Made by a program: the position numbers and the translations under genes
Shown here: in pieces, positions 39,155-48,167 of the stretch
How positions within the stretch are numbered: position 1 is the first letter of the stretch
Layout of the letters: every line of letters starts with the position of its first letter
The notes under the pieces: generated by a model
The model's input: the letters and a program-made list of their open reading frames with translations, nothing else
What the model was told of the DNA's origin: nothing
Databases searched by the model: none
Assembly: GCF_026810445.1 (NCBI RefSeq)
Contig: NZ_CP113949.1
Location: 3,286,001 to 3,350,000, forward strand
From: Pseudomonas sp. BSw22131
GTDB taxonomy: Bacteria; Pseudomonadota; Gammaproteobacteria; Pseudomonadales; Pseudomonadaceae
Length of the DNA: 64,000 nucleotides
Direction of reading: 5' to 3'

Positions 39155-39424
39155 CTATCCCTGACGATTCAGCGGAGAACTGGAGTCCCGTTTCGCCACC
39201 TGAACCAATCCGTACTCCTCCCTTACTTGAGCGACAAGATCGGACACAGACCTCATCGTGACCAAGGTAGCGATCGGGATACCTGGCGCAGTCAGATCCA
39301 CCCGATTCGTTGATGGATTTATCAGTTGAATTGTCATTGTGCCGACACCGTTGACGGTGCAAATACACTTCAGGGGCAAGAAGCTTGATTCAATGATATG
39401 ACGCAATTCGAGGCTGGAAATCAT
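39155..39424 (-). CDS. DUF1652 family protein
   Basis: An 89-residue protein starting MISSLELRHIIESSFLPLKC. This opening, with a Cys pair region (KCICTV) and a beta-rich TMTIQLINPSTNRVDL segment ending in a helix, is the DUF1652 pattern frequent in Pseudomonas. GGGAGGAAC precedes the ATG at 39424. No function is known. It is the first gene inside the island's left end. Confidence 0.75.
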   Translation of the reverse strand: MISSLELRHIIESSFLPLKCICTVNGVGTMTIQLINPSTNRVDLTAPGIPIATLVTMRSVSDLVAQVREEYGLVQVAKRDSSSPLNRQG

Positions 39425-40354
39425 GGCGTGTTCCTCCCTAAACATCTTCTCCGGTCCAACCATCATAGCAATAGCAGCTCAGCGTTCAAATGGCATGGCG
39501 ACAGTCACATCAAGGAAGAGCAAATTTGCTGCGCTGCTTGCTTTACTTCCCTGCAGTCGCCACCACACAGAGGATTCAGCCATGGTGTAACCGAAAATTA
39601 ACCGCCAGCTGCTCATGCAGCGGACGGCGCAAGGTGACGTATGGAGGCATGCTTACCTGTTGCCGCTGATGCAGAAGTGACCCAGCTGCCGAAATTTCGC
39701 TGACCCAGGCTTCTAATTCGTAAAGAGTTAGCAGGTCTGACTTTGGGCTGAATACTTATGGGGCAACGCCAAGTCGGCAGCAGGGTCAATGCTGCATCAG
39801 CGATAACACAATCGAGAAACGCTGCATCGCGCTAATACGGGCCCGGCCCTGCGGGTTGCGCGAAAAATATCGTCATGCGGTTTTGGAGGACTTGGTAAGG
39901 GAACAATCATTCGTGCCCTAGGTCAGCGCCCCAGCCACCAGTCCGGCCAGCGCTGCCCGCGGCAGGTTGCGGCGGCTAGCGCTGGCGCCGTCCGCCGAGG
40001 ATGTGGCGGCTTGGCTGGGGCGGTTCGGCTTGTTCATCACTGCTTTCTTGCGGATAGTTCTGTGACGCCACGAACCTTAATTCCTCAGCTATGGTTGAGG
40101 TCAAGTGTTTCTGCGGAAATGAGTGCATGGCAACGTGGTATCGCCGGGCTGACCGCGTGCTACCGTGCGTGCTCAACCATGCTTGAGGTGGACATGTCGA
40201 ACGCAGTGGAGCGACTCAAAGCCGATCGTGACGGTGGCCAGACGGGCCGCCTACATTTATGCGGCTATGTGCGGTAACGAACATACCAAACCAATCCAAA
40301 CAGCTACCCTCTGCCCCTCAGAAAAACTTCCAAAATTTCCAGAGAAATTTGCCT
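39425..40354. other. Gene-poor region with possible orphan Tat signal
   Basis: About 930 bp with no confident gene. On the minus strand 40037-39918, a 39-residue frame (MNKPNRPSQAATSS, then ASRRNLPRAALAGLVAGAL) resembles a twin-arginine signal with nothing after it. It may be the stump of a deleted exported enzyme. Confidence 0.35.
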
Positions 40355-41158
40355 GTGTATTTAAACGTTCGTCCGGAAGATAACTACTTGCTGGCAACTC
40401 TGCCAACTGCAGATTTCGATCGCGTGCTGCCAAACCTTGAGCTGGTGACCCTTGAGGCTGGGCAGGTGATGGCGGAGCCCGGACAGCCGATTTCGTACGC
40501 GTATTTCCCTACGACGGCAATCATCTCGATGATTTACATGATGGAAAACGGCGACTCTGCAGAGGTTGCAGTCGTGGGGCGTGACGGCGTGGTGGGCATT
40601 TCGCTCTTTTTGGGCGGCGGTAAAACTTCCAGTAGCACAGTAGTTCAGAACGCCGGTCAAGCCTATCGTCTGTCATCCCGCAATTTGGCATTGGAGTTTG
40701 ACCGACACTCGGCAATGATGCGCACCCTCTTGCGCTTCACCCAAGCTACGGTTGCTCAAATGACTCAAATTGCAGTTTGTAATTTGCATCACCGCCTGGA
40801 GCAGCAACTTTGCCGCTGGCTCCTCGTGCGAGTCGACCTTGTTCCCTCGGAACTATTGACGATAACGCACGAACTCATAGGGAAAATGCTCGGCGTGCGG
40901 CGAGAGGGCGTAAGCATCGAGGCGAGCAAACTACAAGCTGGCGGGTTAATCCGATACAAGCGTGGGCTGGTTCAGGTGGTTGACCGTGCAGGATTGGAGA
41001 GGCTGGTTTGTGAGTGTTTTGGGGCGGTGAAGGATGAATATGCAAGGCTGCTACCACGAATTACCAATGACATGCATAAGCCCAAGCATCCAAGCAATTT
41101 AAATTCGACTACCTCCATTACTACTGCTGAAATTAATCCGCTTAATTTGGAGCAATGA
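40355..41158 (+). CDS. Crp/Fnr-family transcriptional regulator
   Basis: A cyclic-nucleotide-binding-like beta-roll (LEAGQVMAEPGQPISYAYFP, AEVAVVGRDGVVGISLFLGG) joined by a long helix to a C-terminal winged HTH (LTITHELIGKMLGVRREGVS). It has no Fe-S cysteine cluster and no clear cAMP-binding signature, as in many Crp-like proteins of unknown signal. I start at a GTG at 40355 because family homology begins there (VRPEDNYLLATLP); an ATG at 40259 would add 32 residues. A serine/threonine/asparagine-rich tail of ~30 residues is unusual. A BLUF photoreceptor gene follows closely, suggesting a light link. Confidence 0.8.
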   Translation: MYLNVRPEDNYLLATLPTADFDRVLPNLELVTLEAGQVMAEPGQPISYAYFPTTAIISMIYMMENGDSAEVAVVGRDGVVGISLFLGGGKTSSSTVVQNAGQAYRLSSRNLALEFDRHSAMMRTLLRFTQATVAQMTQIAVCNLHHRLEQQLCRWLLVRVDLVPSELLTITHELIGKMLGVRREGVSIEASKLQAGGLIRYKRGLVQVVDRAGLERLVCECFGAVKDEYARLLPRITNDMHKPKHPSNLNSTTSITTAEINPLNLEQ

Positions 41159-41230
41159 TAAACGGACATGCCCAGCCCTGAACTTAATGAAGAAAATGCA
41201 CACTCTTTTAACTGTGGAGCAAACAGAGCC

Positions 41231-41662
41231 ATGCCACTCATTCAGTTGATTTACACCAGTTGTTTGGTCAGCAGTGCACCAGAAGTGATTGCCGAAATTC
41301 ATCAAACTGCAAAACTTATCAATAAATCTCGCAACATCACTGGCATGCTTCTGTACGCAAATGGTGGAATATTGCAGGTGCTTGAAGGTGATGAGGCGGA
41401 CGTCAGCAAGACTTACCTGTCGATCGAAGCGGACAAGCGTCATACAGACATATTTCTGCTTTCAAAAAATAAAATAAGTGCGCGGAATTTTGCAGCTTGG
41501 GATATGGGTTTTAGACAATTGACTGACACAGAATACGGCGACACGCTACTTGATGCAGATATTTTCAAAGCAGACCGAAATGAAATCGAAAATCGGGTAA
41601 AGCCTGGCGCAGCATTGGCTATGTTGGTGCTGTTTGGGCACGGTATTGAGGTGATTAACTAG
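41231..41662 (+). CDS. BLUF-domain blue-light sensor
   Basis: A 143-residue BLUF protein that should bind FAD and sense blue light. The functional residues can be placed: the Tyr of LIQLIYTS, the Asn of NKSRNITGMLLYANG, the Gln of ILQVLEG and the Trp/Met of AAWDMGF. A short C-terminal helical extension follows the domain with no enzymatic output, so it probably acts through a partner. An in-frame start at 41168 would add 21 residues; the family usually starts at MPLIQLIYTS. It lies 72 bp (9 bp if the longer start is used) after the Crp-like gene, a natural output partner. Confidence 0.85.
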   Translation: MPLIQLIYTSCLVSSAPEVIAEIHQTAKLINKSRNITGMLLYANGGILQVLEGDEADVSKTYLSIEADKRHTDIFLLSKNKISARNFAAWDMGFRQLTDTEYGDTLLDADIFKADRNEIENRVKPGAALAMLVLFGHGIEVIN

Positions 41663-41979
41663 CGATTAGGCTTCCCCCGGCTCCCCGGACACAGCGGGTC
41701 CCTAGAAAGTCTTGTGCTTACAGCATAAACCAGTCCAGTTTGTTGCCTCGACAGCCCAGGCAGGGTGGTTAAACCAAGCCCTGCCATTGCCCCTTACCGT
41801 ACATCACGAGAACAGACCAGCCGCCGGAACCGTCCACAGCATTTGCATCCCGTCTTCATCTGCTTGAATGAAACCAGGGTTGAAAGACCTGGAGCGCGAG
41901 GAAAATTCTGCGCTTGAGCGTAGAGCGAAATCACGCCGAGTTCGATGACACCGAAGGCGACCAACAGACGGGTTCTAGG

Positions 41980-42275
41980 GACACTCTGCAAACGTGGACC
42001 CGCGTCGTGCATCCCCAGCTCGAAACGGTCTGCAGTGCCCGCCACCACCAAGTGAATCTTGCTGGTGTTGCCGGCCCGAATTTTCCCTATGGCTTCATCA
42101 TCTCCGCTGATGGCGCCGGCACTGTGCTGGTGGGCCTTGGCATAACTGCAATCAATGAAAGCCCACTCCATGCCGGGGTCAGCCACAAGCGCCTTGAAGA
42201 TCCTGAGCCACTTACCGCAAGCAGACCAGGCATCGAAGCGTTTGTAGATCCTGTTCCAATCCCCAAACTCACAGG
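41980..42275 (-). pseudogene. IS5-family transposase fragment
   Basis: The minus strand reads EFGDWNRIYKRFDAWSACGK, then ADPGMEWAFIDCSYAKAHQH and AIGKIRAGNTSKIHL, the catalytic middle of an IS5-type DDE transposase (first Asp in FIDCSYAKAH). The N-terminus and the C-terminal D/E region are missing, and downstream translation drifts out of family. It is a relic inside the island. Confidence 0.8.
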
Positions 42276-42590
42276 TACTCGGACAAAGATTTCACTTAGC
42301 AGCTTCCCGTCAGCCGTCAACTGACTGTAAGAAGGCCGGCCTTTTCAGAAATCGACGAGCAAACGAGCGATTGATCACCATGTCTCACAAGTGTGTTTGG
42401 ACCAAGTCACACAATGAGCCCTAAATATTAAGTCGAACACAGGTTGTGGTGAGGGTGGCCGAACGGTCGATAGCCAGCCGTCACTCGTAGCTACTAAAGA
42501 CGGCTATTTCGTGACCAGCGCCGGGGCAAACTTCTATGCAGCCATCAACAGGAGTAGTTTCAGTGCACCACTAAACGTCTACCGCCATGA
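42276..42590. other. Gene-free stretch before phosphatase gene end
   Basis: About 315 bp between the IS5 relic and the phosphatase stop codon. I see no gene or clear terminator. Confidence 0.35.
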
Positions 42591-43856
42591 TCACGGGTTG
42601 TCGTAGTGCTGTACCTCAGTCGCAGACCGATCGATGCGCTTTTCCATCTCGCCAACAAACCCGTTCAATGGCATCAATCCCTCTCCCGCATACCCCTGGT
42701 ACTGCACCTGATAGGGCGGTGCATCGGACAAACTGCGTAATTGGTCCAGGCTCTGCGCCACATAGGCAACGCTTACAAACTGCGCGCCTGTGCGGTCGTT
42801 CGCCCAGCGTTCAAACACAATAGTGCCGCCCGGTGCTGCGTCATTCTCGGGGTATTCGGCGATTTTCCAGTCAAAGCCCAGCAGCGTGCGCAACTGCGCG
42901 ATGTTGCTGTCGTGGCCCACGTACGCCAACCATTTGGTACCAGGCGGGCTGCCCACTGATGTCGGTTGCAGGGCCAGCAGGATTTGTCCGAGCAATTGCG
43001 AAGCCCCCCGCTGGGCGATGTAAGGTACGTGATTGCTCAGCGCGTATTTTCCCGAACGCAAGGCCATTAAGGTAGATACGTCTGCGGCGGTGCGACCTTC
43101 GCCAAACGCCACTTGGTCCAGTGGCAAGCCTTCGGCGTATTGCATGCGGAAAGTTTCGCTCATGGCCGCGCCCACACTCAACGGACCGCTGAGCTTGATG
43201 ACGCCTGCGTTCTCTTTCAGCGTCCAGGGTTGCTTGCTCAGGGCGCAGGTCTTTTTCCCGCAGAGCGTCGGCACGCCTACCAAGTGCTGCATGGCCAGCA
43301 ACGGCGCCGCAAAGCGCTCGCGAGCTGCGTCTACGCTGCCACCCATGGCTGCCAGCATCGCCACCTGGGTGCGCACCGGGTCCAGTGGTGCCAGGCCATT
43401 TTCGTCGCCGTGGAACAGCCGGTCTTCACTCTCACGCACATGGTGTATCGCTACGTTGCAACCCGGGAACATCCCCTTTACCAACGCCGTACTGGTGTCC
43501 TGAGCACGCGCTACCGGGCTGGACCACACGTAGGCATCCCCCGCCTGCGGGCACTGCCCCGCGTTGAACAGGCCGAGCGAATCCAGCGTGTGGCGTTGCC
43601 ATTGGCCGAGCAGCACGGTGGCAGCACGGCCATGGGCGGTCAACTGACCGTCGCGGGCACCAAACGCTGGCCAGGTCTTGGCCGACCAGCGTTGCAACTC
43701 GGCGGTGTTGGTAGCCGCGCGGATACCGTGGCGCATCACCAGTACCACCTTGTCCAGGCGCAGGCCGGTGGTGTCCAGAGGCGCGGCCACCGCTGGAAGC
43801 GCCAGGCACACGCCCAGCGCCAACCCCGCATATTTCAATAACTTCGATTTCATCAT
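42591..43856 (-). CDS. Secreted histidine acid phosphatase (phytase-like, AppA family)
   Basis: A 421-residue exported phosphatase of histidine-phosphatase branch 2. It has a signal peptide (LLKYAGLALGVCLALPAVAA), the nucleophilic-His motif VVLVMRHGIRA, where the family's usual final Pro is Ala, and the proton-donor motif YVGHDSN in place of HDTN. The cysteines are compatible with periplasmic disulphides. Family members release phosphate from phytate, glucose-1-phosphate and other monoesters. It is the last gene of the tonB-exbB-exbD-receptor operon, four bases after the receptor stop, so it probably generates or processes the receptor's substrate. GTG 43859 and ATG 43853 are alternative starts. 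Confidence 0.87.
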   Translation of the reverse strand: MMKSKLLKYAGLALGVCLALPAVAAPLDTTGLRLDKVVLVMRHGIRAATNTAELQRWSAKTWPAFGARDGQLTAHGRAATVLLGQWQRHTLDSLGLFNAGQCPQAGDAYVWSSPVARAQDTSTALVKGMFPGCNVAIHHVRESEDRLFHGDENGLAPLDPVRTQVAMLAAMGGSVDAARERFAAPLLAMQHLVGVPTLCGKKTCALSKQPWTLKENAGVIKLSGPLSVGAAMSETFRMQYAEGLPLDQVAFGEGRTAADVSTLMALRSGKYALSNHVPYIAQRGASQLLGQILLALQPTSVGSPPGTKWLAYVGHDSNIAQLRTLLGFDWKIAEYPENDAAPGGTIVFERWANDRTGAQFVSVAYVAQSLDQLRSLSDAPPYQVQYQGYAGEGLMPLNGFVGEMEKRIDRSATEVQHYDNP

Positions 43857-43863
43857 CACGGGC

Positions 43864-45984
43864 CTAGAAGTCGTAGCGGGTATTGAGGCTTAAAGTACGT
43901 GGCGAACCCGGCTGCAGGTAGTTTTCCTGGTAGTAGGTCCAGTACTGTTTGTTGGCCAGGTTGGTGACGTTGGCACCCAAGGTCAGCGCATGACCATCGC
44001 CCAGACGCAGACGATAGCCGCCCCCTGCATCGAACAGGCTGTAGGCCGGCAGGGTATGCACGTCGCCCGAATCCACTGCCATTTCGCCGATACGCTGGAC
44101 GCCGGTGTGCAGGAACATCCCCTGCACCATGGGCACACGGTACGTAACCTGGGTTGCGGCCTGATAGCGCGCCGCACCTGCTGCGCGGTTTCCGTCCACA
44201 CCGTCCCCCGCATCGTGGTAGGCCGAGTCCAGTGACATGACGCTACCTTCCACTGTCAGGTCCGGTGTGGCATCGACGCTGGCGTTCAGCTCCAGGCCCT
44301 GATAGCGGATGGTGCCGCTTTGCACGTAGACGTTGGCGTCGTTGGTGTACTCGGCGCCACGGTCGATGCGAAACGCTGCGGCGGTAGCACTCCAGTTACG
44401 TTGCTGGGCTTTCACGCCCACCTCGTATTGCTTGCTGCGCAGCGGGCCCAGGGTCTGGTCGGAGTTGAAGGCGTTACTGGGTGCGGTACCGCCGCTTTCC
44501 AGAGATTCGACATAACTGGCATACAGCGTCATGTCCTGGGTCGGCTTGTACATCAGCGCAAGAGTTGGGGTTGCGGGCCGGGCCTTGTACTGTGTCGCCG
44601 CCGAGGTGGCGGAGTCGTGGGTTTGCTCCTGGAAGTTTTCGTTGCGCAGGCCAGCCAGCAACGACCAGTGTTCGCCCAGGCCGATGGTGTCGCTGGCGAA
44701 CACCGCGCTTTCCTTGACGTTGTCGTCGCCGTAGGTACCGCCGCTGTAGTCGATGTTGTACACCGAGAAGATCGTCGGGTTGTACAGGTTGCCCTTGCCC
44801 ACGGTGGTCTTGGGGGTGACCACGGATTTGTCCGAGTTCAGTTGCGAATAGCTGGCGCCGAGTACCATGTCGTGAGTGAACCATCCCGTGGTGAATTTAC
44901 CTTCCAGGGTGCCCATGGTGTCGTTGTAGTCGTAGGCGTGGTACTCGGACGTGACCTTGTCGGTGTAGCCGCCGGCGTCGCTGGAAATCTGGTATTGGTC
45001 CTTCACATAACGGCGTGTCGAATCGCTGTAGCGGTAGGCCAGCTTACCGGTCCAGTCGGGAGAAAACTTGTAGGTGGCGCTCACGGTCGACAGGCTGTAG
45101 TCGACATCGGTATAGGAGCCATTGCTGTACAGGCGTTTGCTGCCGTCAATAGGGCTGGGCAAGGCGTTCTTGGTGTTGACGATGATGTCGGTGCCACCGC
45201 TGGTATTGCGTTTCTGGTACAGGGTGTCGAAGTCAACGCTCAGGTCATCACTGAGCTGCGCGTTCAGCGCAACGCTGACTGCCGTTCGGTTGACCTTGGC
45301 GTTACCCGAAGCGGCATCGCCCTCCTCGTGTACCACATTGACCCTGTAGCCGAAACGCGGGTCATCCAGACGCCCTCCGGCGTCCAGATGCTCCTTATAA
45401 AGGTTGTTGGACTGGTAGCCGGCATCAACGCTGAGGGTGGTCTTGTCGGTAGGCCGCTTGGTCACGTAGTTGACGATGCCGCCCGGGCTGCCGAAGCCAT
45501 ACATGAAGCCCGACAGACCTTTAAGCACATCGACCCGCTCGAACATCTCAAGAGGCATTTCCACACCGCGGTTGATGTTGGCCATGCCGTCGACTTTGTA
45601 GCCGTTCAGGTCATCCAGGGGCAGGCCGCGAACGGCCAGCGTGGCTGGGTGGGTGCCATAGCTGGAGCTGATGGAGGTGACCGAGGCATCATACTTGACG
45701 GCCTCAGACAGGATGCCCGCCTGACGGGCCTGGATTTCGTCGCTGCCTACGCTCTTGAACGAAAACGGCGTGTCGATCACCGCGTGGCTGCCCAAGGCAC
45801 CGCTGTTGGTCTGCTGGCGCAACGCCGGCTTGCGCTTGGTTGCCTTTACTGTGACTTGAGGCAACGTGGCCAACGTACTGTCGTCGATGGCCGGTGGTGC
45901 ATCGGCCGCAAACGATGGCAAGGCCAGGGCAAACGCTGCGAAACCGAGACCTGCACGCACATACAGCTGAGATTTGCGAAACAT
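43864..45984 (-). CDS. TonB-dependent receptor of the phosphatase operon
   Basis: A 706-residue outer-membrane receptor. It has a signal peptide to about residue 27 (LALPSFAADA), a plug domain about 60-200 (FKSVGSDEIQARQAGILSEA, LAVRGLPLDDLNGYKVDGM, VDVLKGLSGFMYGFGSPGG) and a beta barrel ending SPRTLSLNTRYDF with the terminal Phe needed for outer-membrane insertion. The plug is siderophore-receptor-like, but the operon contains a phosphatase and a Pho-box promoter rather than iron genes. An organophosphate or phytate-metal complex is therefore a plausible ligand. It lies between exbD (113-bp gap) and the phosphatase. Confidence 0.88.
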   Translation of the reverse strand: MFRKSQLYVRAGLGFAAFALALPSFAADAPPAIDDSTLATLPQVTVKATKRKPALRQQTNSGALGSHAVIDTPFSFKSVGSDEIQARQAGILSEAVKYDASVTSISSSYGTHPATLAVRGLPLDDLNGYKVDGMANINRGVEMPLEMFERVDVLKGLSGFMYGFGSPGGIVNYVTKRPTDKTTLSVDAGYQSNNLYKEHLDAGGRLDDPRFGYRVNVVHEEGDAASGNAKVNRTAVSVALNAQLSDDLSVDFDTLYQKRNTSGGTDIIVNTKNALPSPIDGSKRLYSNGSYTDVDYSLSTVSATYKFSPDWTGKLAYRYSDSTRRYVKDQYQISSDAGGYTDKVTSEYHAYDYNDTMGTLEGKFTTGWFTHDMVLGASYSQLNSDKSVVTPKTTVGKGNLYNPTIFSVYNIDYSGGTYGDDNVKESAVFASDTIGLGEHWSLLAGLRNENFQEQTHDSATSAATQYKARPATPTLALMYKPTQDMTLYASYVESLESGGTAPSNAFNSDQTLGPLRSKQYEVGVKAQQRNWSATAAAFRIDRGAEYTNDANVYVQSGTIRYQGLELNASVDATPDLTVEGSVMSLDSAYHDAGDGVDGNRAAGAARYQAATQVTYRVPMVQGMFLHTGVQRIGEMAVDSGDVHTLPAYSLFDAGGGYRLRLGDGHALTLGANVTNLANKQYWTYYQENYLQPGSPRTLSLNTRYDF

Positions 45985-46097
45985 GACTGCACCTTCGAAA
46001 ACGGCCGTTCACGGCCTGGTTGATTTCTGTCGCGCGCACTTCACCGTGACCGGCTGTAACAGCCGACCAAGGGGTGTGGACGAAGGCGACGAGGTTG

Positions 46098-46523
46098 TTA
46101 AGGCGTAACGGCCTGGGTCACGAAGCCGATCTTGTCCAGGCCACCGGACTGCGCCGCGGCCATTACCTGCACCACCTTTTCATACGGGGTGTTACGTGCG
46201 GCGCGCAGGTGCAACTCAGGTACCGGCTGACGCGCAGCGGCCTCGGCGATCAGTGCCGGCAAGTCGCTGTCGCCGATGTCGCGGTCGTCCCAATGCAGGT
46301 GGCCTTCGTTGTCCAGCGCCAGATCCACGGAGGGCGGCGGTTTGTTGTCCTGCTGCGCGGCGGCCTTAGGCAGGTCAATCTTCACCGAGTGCTGGATGGC
46401 CGGCACGGTGATGATGAAGATCACCAACAGCACCAGCATCACGTCCACCAGCGGCGTGGTGTTGATTTCGGGGTTAAAGCCGTCCTCTTCCAGCTCATCC
46501 CCGCCCAGCAATCCACCGGCCAT
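46098..46523 (-). CDS. exbD: ExbD-type energy transducer subunit
   Basis: A 141-residue protein with the ExbD/TolR layout: a short cytoplasmic N-terminus, NPEINTTPLVDVMLVLLVIF containing the proton-conducting Asp in the single membrane helix, and a periplasmic domain ending in VVQVMAAAQSGGLDKIGFVT. It starts inside the exbB stop codon (TGATG), so the two are translationally coupled. It would form the ExbBD proton channel that powers the TonB encoded upstream. Confidence 0.92.
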   Translation of the reverse strand: MAGGLLGGDELEEDGFNPEINTTPLVDVMLVLLVIFIITVPAIQHSVKIDLPKAAAQQDNKPPPSVDLALDNEGHLHWDDRDIGDSDLPALIAEAAARQPVPELHLRAARNTPYEKVVQVMAAAQSGGLDKIGFVTQAVTP

Positions 46524-47251
46524 CAGACGTACTCCGCCTGGGCGTTGAACGTGCTGCGCGCAGGCTGCCCGCCGCGTGGGGTCGCACGGGCGCCGATTAC
46601 CAGCAGGTCGTGCAGTTCGAAGGCAAACTTGCCCAGTTCAGCGAGGGTCTGCTTGTTACTGCGCACCAGCAGGTTGTAGCCCAGGGTGGCCGGAATGGCC
46701 ACGGCCAGTCCCAGAGCGGTCATTATCAGCGTTTCGCCGACGGGGCCTGCGACCTTGTCGATGCTCGCGTCGCCGGTCAGGCCGATCTTCATCAAGGCGT
46801 GATAGATGCCCCACACGGTGCCGAGCAAACCGACAAAGGGGGCGCTGGAACCCACGGTGGCCAAAATCGCCATGCCGCCTTGCAACTGTCCGCCCACGGT
46901 CAAGGTGGCTTGGCGCAAGGCGCGGGTCAGCCATTCACTGAAGGCCGGCGGGTTCATGTCGCCATCCAGCGCATCACGGTGCTGGCGTGCGGCGCTGATG
47001 CCTGCATGGGTGAGTTCGGTGTAGGCACTATGATGATCCAATTGCTGCAAGCCATCCTTGAGCGTCGGTGCGTTCCAGAACGCCGCCAGCAACTTCGGCG
47101 AACGCAGGCGATGCAGTGCCAGGCGCACCAGCTTGTCGACCATCACGTACCAGGACGCAACCGACATCACCAACAACGTCAAGGCCACGGTACGGGTGAC
47201 AAAGTCGGCCTGTTGCCACAAAACATTCAAACCCAGTGTTCCGGTTTCCAT
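46523..47251 (-). CDS. exbB: ExbB-type proton channel protein
   Basis: A 242-residue MotA/TolQ/ExbB-family protein with three membrane helices: TRTVALTLLVMSVASWYVMV at residues 19-38, a middle one in ILATVGSSAPFVGLLGTVWG, and GETLIMTALGLAVAIPATLG. The last two carry the conserved channel residues. AAAGGAAAT precedes the ATG at 47251. It lies 84 bp after tonB and overlaps exbD by one base. It belongs to a dedicated TonB system separate from any housekeeping copy. Confidence 0.92.
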   Translation of the reverse strand: METGTLGLNVLWQQADFVTRTVALTLLVMSVASWYVMVDKLVRLALHRLRSPKLLAAFWNAPTLKDGLQQLDHHSAYTELTHAGISAARQHRDALDGDMNPPAFSEWLTRALRQATLTVGGQLQGGMAILATVGSSAPFVGLLGTVWGIYHALMKIGLTGDASIDKVAGPVGETLIMTALGLAVAIPATLGYNLLVRSNKQTLAELGKFAFELHDLLVIGARATPRGGQPARSTFNAQAEYV

Positions 47252-47335
47252 GTGTATTTCCTTTCTTTGGGGTGAGCGCTGCCCTGAGCGGGAGGCCCGT
47301 CGATAAAAGATGGTGGGTTTACGCCTGCTTGAGTA

Positions 47336-48067
47336 CTAACTGTCGAGCTGGAATCGCAGTGGCACGATCACGTACACCGACGCCGCATGCCCCTCCTGCA
47401 AATAAGGCTTGAACAGTGCTCCGCGCACAGCCGTCCTGCCCGCCTCGTCGAGGTTGCCAAAGCCCGACGAGCGTACGATGTCCACCGCGCCGGGCTTGCC
47501 GTGCTCGTCCACCAGTACCCGCAGGATCACGGTGCCCTCGTGGCCCTCTTCACGTGCACTGTCGGGATATTCGGGTTGTGGTTCATGCACGTATTCGACG
47601 CCACGGGTGAGGGTCTTGGGCTGAGGCGGTGGTGCGGGAATTTGCGCGACTACCGGCGCGACTACCGGCGCGGCGGCCGCAGTGCTGATGGTCGCGGGTG
47701 CGGTCGTTGCGACGGCCGCAACGGGGCGTTGCATCACATGCGGCTTGGCTGCGGGCTTGGGCCGGGCTATCGGCTGAACGGCCACAGGTGCAGGTGCAAC
47801 CGAGGCAACGGGAGGCGGTGGCGTGGGGGGTGGCGTGGGCGCGGCACTGGCGGCTGGCGCCGGAGTCGGTTCATTGATGACCGAGGCATAAATAGTACGA
47901 ATCAACGGTGGTGCAAGCGCCGGGGTTGATGACCGGGTCACCATACTCAATGCCAAAACATGCACCAACACCACCAGCGCTACCACGCATCCTCGGCGCA
48001 GCCATCGCGAGGCACTGCCGGCAGGCAATGGCTGAAGGTACAGCAGGGGTGTAAGCGTTGCATCCAC
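47336..48067 (-). CDS. tonB: TonB protein of the phosphatase operon
   Basis: A 243-residue TonB: an N-terminal membrane anchor (RRGCVVALVVLVHVLALSMV), a long Pro/Ala-rich periplasm-spanning segment, and the C-terminal TonB domain (VHEPQPEYPDSAREEGHEGT, VDIVRSSGFGNLDEAGRTAV, VYVIVPLRFQLDS). The GTG at 48067 is chosen because CTGGAG precedes it. The frame stays open to 48205, but starting there would place the start codon at the Pho box, upstream of the -10 element, so it would lie outside the transcript. First gene of the operon. Confidence 0.88.
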   Translation of the reverse strand: MDATLTPLLYLQPLPAGSASRWLRRGCVVALVVLVHVLALSMVTRSSTPALAPPLIRTIYASVINEPTPAPAASAAPTPPPTPPPPVASVAPAPVAVQPIARPKPAAKPHVMQRPVAAVATTAPATISTAAAAPVVAPVVAQIPAPPPQPKTLTRGVEYVHEPQPEYPDSAREEGHEGTVILRVLVDEHGKPGAVDIVRSSGFGNLDEAGRTAVRGALFKPYLQEGHAASVYVIVPLRFQLDS

Positions 48068-48167
48068 GATTGATTTTCTCCAGGCCGGTATGCCGGGTAC
48101 ATCGGGCGCATTCCCTGCGAAGGTTGGGTATAAGGCCTGTAAAGGCCTTCTTAACGGGTGTCGGAGG

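Noticed and set aside
41794..42186. Minus-strand frame as an intact transposase gene
   Set aside because: Only the middle resembles IS5 transposase; the N-terminal part needs another frame and the C-terminal catalytic region is missing.
44320..46023. 567-codon open frame on the plus strand
   Set aside because: It is antisense to the TonB receptor of the phosphatase operon; its translation is a Val/Gly-rich shadow without domains or a ribosome site.
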